Shown one piece after another: positions 1 through 6,151 of a stretch of 6,151 nt of DNA. The notes beneath the pieces were generated by a model that saw only the letters and a program-made list of their open reading frames with translations, had not been told where the DNA came from and did not search any database. Numbering within the stretch: position 1 is the first letter of the stretch; the number at the start of each line of letters is the position of its first letter. The stretch is from NCBI GenBank assembly GCA_903930805.1, contig CAIYZZ010000247.1, positions 1 to 6,151 on the forward strand. Direction: 5' to 3'. A program made the translations under genes and the position numbers. This DNA is from an uncultured Rhodocyclaceae bacterium (GTDB lineage Bacteria; Pseudomonadota; Gammaproteobacteria; Burkholderiales; Rhodocyclaceae).

Positions 1-2229
1 AGGGTGCGCGACATCCTGCCTCGGTTGGTGAGCCGGGTGCAAGATGCACCGGGTAAATCGGTATTTGAACCAGAGTTGCAGTATGAAGTCCTTGATCTGG
101 TGCATGCCACGGGAGCCGTTAGCGTGATCGGCGAGGCCCATGTCCGCATCGGTGCCACGCCGCCGCCTGAGCAGTTCCTGCCGCTGCTCAATTGGGTACG
201 CCTCCGGCTGGCCACTGATTCGATCCTTGCAACCCACGCCCTGTCAGGTGAATATGCGCCAGCCGCCGGTTTCTCGGACATTGCCTCGGGCCTGCTAGCA
301 ATTCGCCTCGACGATAGCCGCGAACAGTTTCTGCTGTGGTTTCGCGACGAGGTTGTGCGCTCCATTCCCTGGGCCGGCGAGGCCGCCAAGCAGTTGATGG
401 AGGACGAGTATGGGCCCAAGCTGGAGCCACGCCGCTCCTTTGCACTCTGGGTACAAACCCAACGCGGCGAATCCCTGCCGTGGTCCGCCCTGGAAGTCGA
501 TGCGGCGCGGTTGCTTTCGATCACGTTGGAGGAAGTGTTCGCTCATCAGCAACTCCATCTCGCAGCAGAATCGAACCGCTTGGCCGCTTCGGTATACGAA
601 AGCAGCAGTGAAGGGATGCTCGTGGTCGATGCGAACAACCTTATCATTGCTGTCAATCCAGCCTTCACCAAGCTAACCGGATACAGCCCGGAAGAAACCA
701 TCGGCCAGACGCCCAGAATCCTTAAATCAGACAAGCATGACCGGGCTTTCTATGAATCTATGTGGCAGTCAATCAACGCCGACGGATATTGGTGCGGCGA
801 AATATGGAACCGGCGCAAGAGCGGCGAGATCTATCCGGAATGGTTGACCATCAACACCATTCTGGACGACAACGGCGCGGTGCATCGCCGGATCGGGCTG
901 TTTACCGATATAGCGGAAAGGATTCGTGCCGAGGAGCAGATCAGGCAGCACGCCTTCTTCGACCCGCTCACCCACCTGCCCAACCGCCGCCTGTTCTATG
1001 ACCGCCTCAATCAGGAAATCAGGAAGACGCACCGGCAGGAGGAGCATACGGCGCTGCTGTTCATCGACCTTGACCGGTTCAAGGACGTCAATGACACACT
1101 CGGACACACCAAGGGTGATCAATTGCTGCTGCAAGCCGCTGCCCGCATCGGCGCCTGTCTGAGGGCCACGGACACTCTCGCGCATCCCGGTGGTGACGAG
1201 TTCGCGGTTCTGCTCGATACGACGAACGATCTCGCCAGCGTGGAGGAAATTGCCCAATCGATCATCCGAACCCTGACCGACCCCTACTCGCTGGACGATG
1301 AACAGATCGTCATCTCGGCCAGTCTGGGCATCGCTTTTTTTCCGATGGATGCAGACAACACCGAGGACCTGCTCAAGAATGCCGAGCAGGCCATGTATGA
1401 GGCCAAGCGTTCCGGGCGCGGGCGCCACAGCTACTTCGCATCGTATATGCAGGAGGCCGCGCAAGTCCGCATGCGGCTTCTCCATGACTTGCGTGGCGCT
1501 CTCGGCGAAAATCAGTTCGCGGTTTATTACCAGCCGATCGTCGACCTGGCGACCGGATCAATCCGGAAGGCGGAGGCGCTGATCCGCTGGCATCATCCGG
1601 ACCATGGCATGATCAGTCCGGCCGCATTCATTCCTCTGGCCGAAGAAACCGGCGCCATCATTGACATCGGCAACTGGGTGTTTCGCGAAGCGGCCGGACA
1701 AGTCGCGCGTTGGCGCCTCGCTTACCATGACACATTCCAGATCAGCGTAAACAAGTCTCCTGTTCAGTTCTCCAGCAGCGCTGACTCCAACGCGGAATGG
1801 TTCGCATATCTTGAACACCTGGGGCTGCCGGGGCAAAGCATCGTGGTCGAAATCACCGAAGGACTGCTGATGGGTGCCAACGCTGGCGTCAACGGAAAGC
1901 TGCTCGGCTTTCGAGATGCTGGCATAGAAGTGTCACTGGACGATTTCGGTACGGGATATTCGTCACTCTCCTACCTCAACAAGTTCGACATCGACTACCT
2001 CAAGATCGACCAGTCCTTTGTGCGCGACATGGGTCCAGATTCGAGCAATCTGGCCCTCTGCGAGGCAATCATCGTCATGGCACACAAACTGGGAATGAAG
2101 GTGATTGCTGAGGGTGTAGAAACGATAGCGCAGCGCGACTTGTTGGCCGCAGCGGGGTGTGACTATGGGCAGGGGTTCCTGTTTTCGCGCCCGGTGCCGC
2201 CTGCTGAATTCGAAAAATTGATGAACTGA
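1..2229 (+). CDS. Bacteriophytochrome-type PHY-PAS-GGDEF-EAL cyclic di-GMP enzyme, 5' partial
   Basis: Probable photoreceptor that makes and/or degrades cyclic di-GMP in the cytoplasm. The frame is open to the left edge. Residues are counted from the GTG at position 4, which I do not believe is the true start, because the protein would begin just at a PHY domain. PHY domain, about 1-178: LLWFRDE (110-116), a WAG tongue motif (123-125) and PRRSF (142-146, the phytochrome PRxSF motif). PAS domain, about 194-305. GGDEF domain, about 315-478: Asp355, Asn363 and Asp372 in their usual places, RATD inhibitory site (387-390), intact GGDEF (396-400). EAL domain, about 496-737: EAL (524-526), Asn583, EITE (616-619), Asp646-Asp647, Lys667, Glu703 and Gln723, so catalytic residues look complete in both domains. 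The position before GGDEF usually held by Arg is His394. A PAS2-GAF bilin-binding module upstream is inferred, not seen. Domain calls are firm; the light-sensing role depends on the missing part. Confidence 0.93.
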   Translation, partial: RVRDILPRLVSRVQDAPGKSVFEPELQYEVLDLVHATGAVSVIGEAHVRIGATPPPEQFLPLLNWVRLRLATDSILATHALSGEYAPAAGFSDIASGLLAIRLDDSREQFLLWFRDEVVRSIPWAGEAAKQLMEDEYGPKLEPRRSFALWVQTQRGESLPWSALEVDAARLLSITLEEVFAHQQLHLAAESNRLAASVYESSSEGMLVVDANNLIIAVNPAFTKLTGYSPEETIGQTPRILKSDKHDRAFYESMWQSINADGYWCGEIWNRRKSGEIYPEWLTINTILDDNGAVHRRIGLFTDIAERIRAEEQIRQHAFFDPLTHLPNRRLFYDRLNQEIRKTHRQEEHTALLFIDLDRFKDVNDTLGHTKGDQLLLQAAARIGACLRATDTLAHPGGDEFAVLLDTTNDLASVEEIAQSIIRTLTDPYSLDDEQIVISASLGIAFFPMDADNTEDLLKNAEQAMYEAKRSGRGRHSYFASYMQEAAQVRMRLLHDLRGALGENQFAVYYQPIVDLATGSIRKAEALIRWHHPDHGMISPAAFIPLAEETGAIIDIGNWVFREAAGQVARWRLAYHDTFQISVNKSPVQFSSSADSNAEWFAYLEHLGLPGQSIVVEITEGLLMGANAGVNGKLLGFRDAGIEVSLDDFGTGYSSLSYLNKFDIDYLKIDQSFVRDMGPDSSNLALCEAIIVMAHKLGMKVIAEGVETIAQRDLLAAAGCDYGQGFLFSRPVPPAEFEKLMN

Positions 2230-2260
2230 CGTTTCCAGCAGTCTCTCCAAAAGTCGGCGC

Positions 2261-2278
2261 TGGCGGGACGCCATTTTT
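2261..2278 (+). terminator. Rho-independent terminator after the PHY-PAS-GGDEF-EAL gene
   Basis: A perfect 5-bp stem, TGGCG paired with CGCCA around a GGA loop, is followed directly by five T's. It lies 31 bases after the TGA stop of the upstream gene and before the putative grxD promoter, which is where a terminator would be expected. The stem is short but GC-rich; the small loop makes it a moderate call. Confidence 0.55.
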
Positions 2279-2294
2279 CGCATGGCCATCTGGC

Positions 2295-2323
2295 TTGACC
2301 GCAGCCGAGTCAGCCGCTAAACT
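2295..2323 (+). promoter_or_regulatory. Putative sigma-70 promoter of grxD
   Basis: A TTGACC -35 element (2295-2300, five of six consensus bases) lies 17 bases before TAAACT (2318-2323, four of six). Transcription would start near 2330, giving a leader of roughly 35 bases before the grxD ATG. It sits just after the putative terminator of the upstream gene, so grxD probably has its own transcript. An overlapping ACTATAC at 2321-2327 could serve as an alternative -10, but its spacing is worse. Confidence 0.5.
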
Positions 2324-2365
2324 ATACCCGACTAATTTCATAAGCTATTATTTAAGGAAACCCAA

Positions 2366-2677
2366 ATGGATGCCAAAGAAAATATTCACCAGACCGTTAC
2401 CCAGAATCCCGTCGTGCTCTACATGAAGGGCACCCAGCAGTTTCCGCAGTGCGGTTTTTCGGGTCGCGCCGCACAAATTCTCAAGGCTTGCGGCGTGGAT
2501 TTCATCGACGTGAATGTGCTGGCTGATGCCGAAGTGGTTCCGGCGTTGCGCGAATACGCCGACTGGCCGACGATTCCGGTGCTCTACATCAAGGGCGAAT
2601 TCATCGGTGGCTGCGACATCATGACTGAGATGTATCAGGCGGGCGAACTGCAGCAGAAGCTCGCGGCTATCGCCTGA
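2366..2677 (+). CDS. grxD: Monothiol glutaredoxin Grx4/GrxD (CGFS type)
   Basis: Small cytoplasmic thioredoxin-fold protein of 103 residues, close to the usual length of this family. Known family role: binding a glutathione-ligated [2Fe-2S] cluster, often with BolA-type partners, and delivering or sensing iron-sulfur clusters. Seen in the sequence: KGT (21-23, including the glutathione-contacting Lys), FPQCGFS with the single active-site Cys29 (CGFS 29-32), the cis-Pro segment WPTIP (67-71) and GGCD (81-84), all hallmarks of single-domain CGFS glutaredoxins. The start is supported by AAGGA (2354-2358) seven bases before the ATG and by family alignment at the N-terminus. It is flanked by a terminator and its own promoter on the left and faces a kinase gene on the right, so it is probably monocistronic. 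Nothing unusual is seen. Confidence 0.96.
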   Translation: MDAKENIHQTVTQNPVVLYMKGTQQFPQCGFSGRAAQILKACGVDFIDVNVLADAEVVPALREYADWPTIPVLYIKGEFIGGCDIMTEMYQAGELQQKLAAIA

Positions 2678-2699
2678 AACTAGAGACACTAAGCCCGAA

Positions 2700-2716
2700 C
2701 TCGCCAGCGCGGCGAG
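2700..2716. repeat. Inverted repeat between convergent grxD and kinase genes (weak terminator candidate)
   Basis: CTCGCC and GGCGAG form a 6-bp stem around an AGCGC loop in the 47-base gap between two convergent stop codons. A competing pairing, CAGCG (2705-2709) with CGCTG (2720-2724), overlaps it. Neither strand has a T-run after the stem, so it is not a classical intrinsic terminator. It may still act as a transcript end or 3' stabiliser for both genes. Confidence 0.3.
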
Positions 2717-2724
2717 CGACGCTG

Positions 2725-4032
2725 TCAGGTTTGTGCCAGCAGTGTGTTGGTGCGTGCCAGACGCTCGGCGAGCACGAGCAGAAAACCCTGATAGAAGTGC
2801 ATGCGGCAGGCATCCGAGGCGTGTCGCAGGGAAGTTCCTGGGATGGTCACGACGCGCGCCGCAGTTTTGGCTGTCACATCGGCAACACGGTGCGGGTGGC
2901 GGCGATCGATCACCGCCATTTCGCCGATGACTTCGCCGTACCCCAGCGTGCCCAGGAGATGCTCCTGCTTGGTGACGCCCAGTTCGCCGTCGAGGACAAA
3001 ACAAAAATAGTCGCCAGGGTCGCTATCTTTCATGAGCCGGGTACCGGCGGCCACGTCTTCCCAGCGCGCGAAGCGCACGACCTCCCAGATTTCGACATCG
3101 GAAAAGTCATCGAAGAAGTGAAGCTGGCGGAGGGTTTCGAACTTTTCGCTGTCCGGCACTGCCATCTGGCGCGTAGCGAGTTGCTGGTTGCGGAAAGCCT
3201 GGGCGAGGTCATGCGAAAACTCCGCCCAACTGGCATAGCGATCCCCTAGTTCCTTTTGCATGGCACGCGCCACAACAGCATCAAGTGCGGCAGGAATGTC
3301 GTTGCGGAAGGTTGAGGGTGGCGGCGGATCGATGTTGCAGATCTGGTAGACCATGCCGAAGTTGCTGCTGGCCTGAAAGGGCAGGCGGCCGGTGAGTAGT
3401 TGAAACATCACCACGCCGAGCGCATAAATGTCGGTTTGGTGATTGAGCGTTTGCTCGCTGACCTGCTGGGGCGACATGTAGGCGGGCGAGCCGACGCCGA
3501 CGACCTGAGTTTGGGTCTGATCTTCGCCGGTGCGGATACATGCGCCGAAGTCGGATATTTTGATGTCGCCGCTGCCGATCTCGACTGATTCATCTTCCTG
3601 GGCGAGCAGAATGTTGGCGGGCTTGATGTCACGGTGGGTGATACCGAGCCGATTGGCATATTCGAGGGCACGCGTGCATTTGAAGATGATCTCGACGACG
3701 CGGTCGATCGGCAGCAATGTCTCGTGGCTGCAAAACTGCTCCAGCGTACCGCCCTTCACATACTCCATGACGATGTAGCTTTCTTCCTCCCCCACCACCG
3801 CATCGTAGATTTGCACGATGTGCGGGTGCATCAACTTGCCGGCGAGCGAGGCCTCGTTGATCAGCAAATGACGGAACAGCTTGCCGCGTTCGCGATCCTT
3901 GAGAATGTCTGGAAAGATCAGCTTGACCGCCACCTCGCGCTCGGCGAAGGGGTCGTAGGTCAGGTAGACGGTTGAAGTCGCTCCTTCGCCGAGTTTGCGG
4001 ATGACCTCGTATTTGCCGCCGATCTTTTCCAT
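2725..4032 (-). CDS. Ser/Thr protein kinase with C-terminal cyclic-nucleotide-binding domain
   Basis: Soluble Hanks-type kinase of 435 residues; substrates are unknown. Kinase domain, about 8-280: glycine loop GEGATSTVY (15-23), ATP lysine Lys37, helix-C Glu60, catalytic loop HRDIKPAN (133-140, an RD kinase), DFG (161-163), a Thr/Gln-rich activation segment with Thr172 and Thr174, GSPAYMSPQQ (181-190) in the APE position, and Asp201. All residues needed for catalysis are present. After a linker, about 305-425 matches a CRP/PKA-type cyclic-nucleotide-binding fold, with the phosphate-binding cassette at 366-386 including Gly370-Glu371 and Arg382, the usual ribose- and phosphate-contacting pair. 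No transmembrane segment or extracellular PASTA-type domain is visible, so the likely input is a cytosolic nucleotide; which one is unknown. The ATG lies 20 bases after the argH stop with no strong Shine-Dalgarno sequence, suggesting co-transcription and perhaps coupled translation. Confidence 0.93.
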   Translation of the reverse strand: MEKIGGKYEVIRKLGEGATSTVYLTYDPFAEREVAVKLIFPDILKDRERGKLFRHLLINEASLAGKLMHPHIVQIYDAVVGEEESYIVMEYVKGGTLEQFCSHETLLPIDRVVEIIFKCTRALEYANRLGITHRDIKPANILLAQEDESVEIGSGDIKISDFGACIRTGEDQTQTQVVGVGSPAYMSPQQVSEQTLNHQTDIYALGVVMFQLLTGRLPFQASSNFGMVYQICNIDPPPPSTFRNDIPAALDAVVARAMQKELGDRYASWAEFSHDLAQAFRNQQLATRQMAVPDSEKFETLRQLHFFDDFSDVEIWEVVRFARWEDVAAGTRLMKDSDPGDYFCFVLDGELGVTKQEHLLGTLGYGEVIGEMAVIDRRHPHRVADVTAKTAARVVTIPGTSLRHASDACRMHFYQGFLLVLAERLARTNTLLAQT

Positions 4033-4052
4033 GCCCAGTATGTCAGCGTAGG

Positions 4053-5450
4053 TCAGAGCGTAGTACGCAGACGCACGATGGCTGCCATAACCTGGTTCGG
4101 CGCGGTGCCGCCCGGGTGGTCGCGCGCGGCGAGTGAGCCGACAACCGACAGCACGCCAAAAACATCATCGCCGACCAGTGGCGAGAAATCTTGCAATTCG
4201 GTGAGCGAGAGATCAGCCAGATCGCAGCCCTTCAGCTCGGCGGTGCGCACGGCGCGGGCTACGGCCTCATGGGCATCGCGAAAGGGCAGGCCCTTCTTCA
4301 CCAGATAATCGGCAAGGTCGGTTGCCGTGGCATAGCCTTGGCGCAGCGCAGCGGCCATCGCCTCTGGTTTGACCTGGATGCCTGTCACCATGTCAGCAAA
4401 GATGCGCAACGTGTCGATAAGAGTATCCGCCGTGTCGAACAGAGGCTCCTTGTCTTCCTGGTTGTCTTTGTTGTAGGCGAGGGGCTGGCCCTTCATCAGG
4501 GTGAGCAGGCCCATGAGATGGCCAAAGACACGGCCGCTCTTGCCGCGTGCGAGTTCTGGCACATCGGGATTTTTCTTCTGCGGCATGATCGACGAGCCGG
4601 TGCAGAAGCGGTCGGCGAGGTCGATAAAGCCGACGCGCGGATTCATCCAGAGAATCAACTCCTCGGAGAATCGTGATAGGTGCACCATCACCAGTGAAGC
4701 GGCGGCGCAGAACTCGATGGCGAAGTCGCGATCTGAAACGGCATCGAGGGAGTTTTCGCAGATGCAATCGAAACCTAGTTCGCTGGCAACGAAAGCGCGA
4801 TCAATTGGGAAAGTGGTACCCGCCAGCGCGGCGGCGCCGAGCGGCAGACGGTTAACCCGCTTTCTGCAATCGACGAAGCGTTCGCGGTCGCGACGCAGCA
4901 TCTCGACGTAGGCGAGCAGGTGGTGGCCGAAGGTAACGGGTTGCGCCACCTGCAAATGGGTGAAACCGGGCATCGGTGTCGCGGCGTGCTGCGCGGCGAC
5001 ATCAAGCAGGGCGCGGATGAAGTCAGACAGCAGCGTGTCAATGCTGTCGATGCCGTCACGCAGCCAGAGGCGGATATCGGTCGCGACCTGGTCGTTGCGT
5101 GAGCGACCAGTGTGCAGGCGCTTGCCCGCGTCGCCGATCAGTGCAATGAGGCGTTTCTCGATATTGAGATGCACATCCTCGTCATCGAGGTTCCAGACAA
5201 ACGTGCCGGCCGCTATCTCAGCGGCAATCTGCGCCATGCCACGCTCGATGGCAGCAAAGTCATCTTGCGCAATGATGCCCTGCCGCGCCAGCATCTTGGC
5301 GTGTGCGAGTGAGCCGCGAATATCCTGAGGCGCCATGCGCTGGTCGAAAAAGACCGAAGCGGTATAACGCTTGACGAGGTCGGAGACGGGTTCGGCAAAG
5401 CGACCGGACCAAGCCTTGGCCATGCAGGTATTGGATGGGTGATCTGACAT
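4053..5450 (-). CDS. argH: Argininosuccinate lyase
   Basis: Catalyses the last step of arginine synthesis, splitting argininosuccinate into arginine and fumarate; cytoplasmic and, by family, a homotetramer. The 465 residues fit the family length. Seen: SGRF near the N-terminus (15-18), HTGRSRNDQ (113-121), [10 protein letters not shown] (162-171, with His165 matching the catalytic His region), the fumarase/aspartase-superfamily signature [11 protein letters not shown] (285-295) on the mobile serine loop, KDNQEDKEP (328-336) and the C-terminal GGTAP (447-451). The start is uncertain: the ATG at 5450 has no clear ribosome binding site, and Met10 (ATG at 5421-5423) begins MAKAWSGRF, which resembles the N-terminus of many homologues. 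The gene is divergent from a histidine kinase gene and is followed closely by the kinase/cyclic-nucleotide-binding gene on the same strand. Confidence 0.97.
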   Translation of the reverse strand: MSDHPSNTCMAKAWSGRFAEPVSDLVKRYTASVFFDQRMAPQDIRGSLAHAKMLARQGIIAQDDFAAIERGMAQIAAEIAAGTFVWNLDDEDVHLNIEKRLIALIGDAGKRLHTGRSRNDQVATDIRLWLRDGIDSIDTLLSDFIRALLDVAAQHAATPMPGFTHLQVAQPVTFGHHLLAYVEMLRRDRERFVDCRKRVNRLPLGAAALAGTTFPIDRAFVASELGFDCICENSLDAVSDRDFAIEFCAAASLVMVHLSRFSEELILWMNPRVGFIDLADRFCTGSSIMPQKKNPDVPELARGKSGRVFGHLMGLLTLMKGQPLAYNKDNQEDKEPLFDTADTLIDTLRIFADMVTGIQVKPEAMAAALRQGYATATDLADYLVKKGLPFRDAHEAVARAVRTAELKGCDLADLSLTELQDFSPLVGDDVFGVLSVVGSLAARDHPGGTAPNQVMAAIVRLRTTL

Positions 5451-5489
5451 AATGGGCGCAAAGATGCTAAGTAAATTCCTGTTGAAGCC
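5448..5489. promoter_or_regulatory. Short divergent argH/algZ intergenic region with possible promoter elements
   Basis: Only 39 bases (5451-5489) separate the two divergent start codons, so the promoters must overlap each other or the coding regions. On the plus strand, CATAAT (5448-5453, five of six bases of the -10 consensus) overlaps the argH start codon and could drive algZ with a leader of about 30 bases; no good -35 lies 17 bases upstream. On the minus strand, TTTACT (5475-5470) is a weak -10 candidate for argH, also without a good -35. The AT-richer stretch 5461-5480 stands out against the GC-rich genes. No operator repeat was recognised. Confidence 0.25.
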
Positions 5490-6151
5490 ATGAGTATATC
5501 CTCGCGCCCGTACTCCTTCCGTCTACCCGACTTTCGCAACCAGGGTGTATGGCTGCGGCTGTTGTTGGCGGCGAATGGTCTGATGCTCGCGGTAGCGCTG
5601 ATTGGCAATCGTGGGCTGGCCATGTTGTCACGCGAAATAGGCGAGTTGGCTGCCCTGGTCGAACCGGCATTGCTGCTAACCCTGTCCATCCTGTTTGTCT
5701 TCTCGCCGCGCCTGCAACGACTGCCCCCGCGCCCTGGCATGCTGGTGGTGGTGGCCGTGTCGACGGCGGCAATGGCCGGGGTGGATACCCTACTGGGGGG
5801 CATCTTCGGTAGCCAGGGGGGCTGGCGCCCGCCGCTGGCAGCCGGCTTGAGTGCTGTGCTGCTGCTTGCCTGGTTCAACTTGCGCGCCCGCGCGCAAACG
5901 CCAGCGCTTGCCGAAGCACGCCTGCAGGCGCTGACGGCCCGTATCCGCCCGCATTTCCTGTTCAATAGCCTGAATGCCGTGCTCGGCGTGATTCGCGAGG
6001 ATCCGCGCCGTGCCGAGGCCGCGCTGGAAGAACTTGCCGAGTTGTTCCGCGCCCTGATGCAGGACAACCGCGAACTGGTACCCCTATCGGATGAAATCAT
6101 GCTGGCGCGCAAATATCTTGATATCGAACGCCTGCGCCTTGGCGAACGACT
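5490..6151 (+). CDS. algZ: AlgZ/LytS-type membrane sensor histidine kinase, 3' partial
   Basis: The first 220 residues of a two-component sensor kinase; the gene runs off the right edge without a stop. Four hydrophobic segments (about 21-39, 57-72, 84-104, 115-130) form an N-terminal membrane domain with almost no periplasmic loop large enough to bind a ligand. Then comes a His_kinase-family (LytS/YehU/AlgZ type) phosphoacceptor region: [14 protein letters not shown] (151-164) with His155 the likely phosphorylated residue, followed by [20 protein letters not shown] (171-190) and [11 protein letters not shown] (210-220), typical of AlgZ proteins. The ATP-binding domain would lie beyond the window. 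The start ATG has only a weak ribosome binding site (TTGAAG just upstream). In Pseudomonas the orthologous gene (fimS/algZ) is divergent from argH and followed by algR and hemC; the matching argH neighbour supports the name, and an algR-like LytTR regulator is expected downstream. Confidence 0.87.
   Translation, partial: MSISSRPYSFRLPDFRNQGVWLRLLLAANGLMLAVALIGNRGLAMLSREIGELAALVEPALLLTLSILFVFSPRLQRLPPRPGMLVVVAVSTAAMAGVDTLLGGIFGSQGGWRPPLAAGLSAVLLLAWFNLRARAQTPALAEARLQALTARIRPHFLFNSLNAVLGVIREDPRRAEAALEELAELFRALMQDNRELVPLSDEIMLARKYLDIERLRLGER
5880..5897. repeat. 8-bp perfect inverted repeat inside algZ
   Basis: TTGCGCGC and GCGCGCAA are separated by only two C's. The repeat lies in the coding sequence between the fourth hydrophobic segment and the phosphoacceptor region, encoding an Arg/Ala-rich linker. 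It is visible and perfect, but GC-rich alternating codons for Arg and Ala readily produce such palindromes, so a function is not implied. Confidence 0.35.

Noticed and set aside
4..6. GTG at position 4 as the true start of the PHY-PAS-GGDEF-EAL gene
   Set aside because: The frame is open to the window edge and the protein would start at the PHY domain boundary without a chromophore-binding GAF domain; truncation by the window is the simpler explanation.
769..1485. A 238-codon open frame on the minus strand, antisense to the PAS/GGDEF region
   Set aside because: Its translation has no recognisable domain, and it lies wholly inside a gene with clear, conserved protein motifs on the other strand. 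GC-rich coding DNA often leaves such antisense frames open.
2291..2305. TGGC...GC spacing upstream of grxD resembling a sigma-54 -24/-12 promoter
   Set aside because: GG and GC are spaced correctly, but the -12 part lacks the TTGC core, and a better sigma-70 -35/-10 pair overlaps the same place.
2348..3004. A 218-codon minus-strand open frame covering the end of the kinase gene and all of grxD
   Set aside because: It is antisense to the well-conserved grxD and out of frame with the kinase; no family resemblance is seen in the translation.
4191..4676. A 161-codon plus-strand open frame antisense to argH
   Set aside because: argH motifs are fully conserved on the minus strand, and this translation shows no domain and has no ribosome binding site of note.
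5213..6112. A 299-codon open frame on the minus strand across the argH start and antisense to algZ
   Set aside because: The translation is Arg/Ser-rich and low in complexity, with no domain. It overlaps argH in another frame and the clearly recognisable algZ on the opposite strand.

Overview
The window is ordinary chromosomal DNA of high GC content. The protein sequences look like those of a betaproteobacterium; Rhodocyclales or a related order is my best guess, an impression from protein similarity that I could not test. It contains five protein-coding genes, two of them cut by the window edges, and no RNA genes, insertion sequences, CRISPR arrays or other mobile DNA that I can recognise.

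Layout, left to right. (1) Positions 1-2229, plus strand: the 3' part of a large sensory gene. What is visible is a phytochrome PHY domain, a PAS domain, a GGDEF domain and an EAL domain. The chromophore-binding PAS/GAF part would lie upstream, outside the window. A compact stem-loop followed by five T's (2261-2278) looks like its terminator. (2) Positions 2366-2677, plus strand: a monothiol CGFS glutaredoxin (grxD) with its own plausible sigma-70 promoter and a good ribosome binding site. (3) Positions 2725-4032, minus strand, convergent with grxD: a soluble Ser/Thr protein kinase with a C-terminal cyclic-nucleotide-binding domain. (4) Positions 4053-5450, minus strand: argH, argininosuccinate lyase, ending only 20 bases before the kinase starts, so the two are probably co-transcribed. 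(5) Positions 5490-6151, plus strand, divergent from argH across 39 bases: the 5' part of an AlgZ/LytS-type membrane sensor histidine kinase, cut by the right edge. The argH/algZ divergent pair matches the known argH / fimS(algZ)-algR-hemC arrangement of Pseudomonas.

Between two housekeeping genes (grxD for glutathione/iron-sulfur metabolism, argH for arginine synthesis) sit three different signalling inputs: a probable red/far-red photoreceptor controlling cyclic di-GMP, a protein kinase with a probable cyclic-nucleotide switch, and a two-component sensor. No wholly new system is evident. The most distinctive items are the phytochrome-PAS-GGDEF-EAL protein and the kinase/cyclic-nucleotide-binding fusion placed behind argH.
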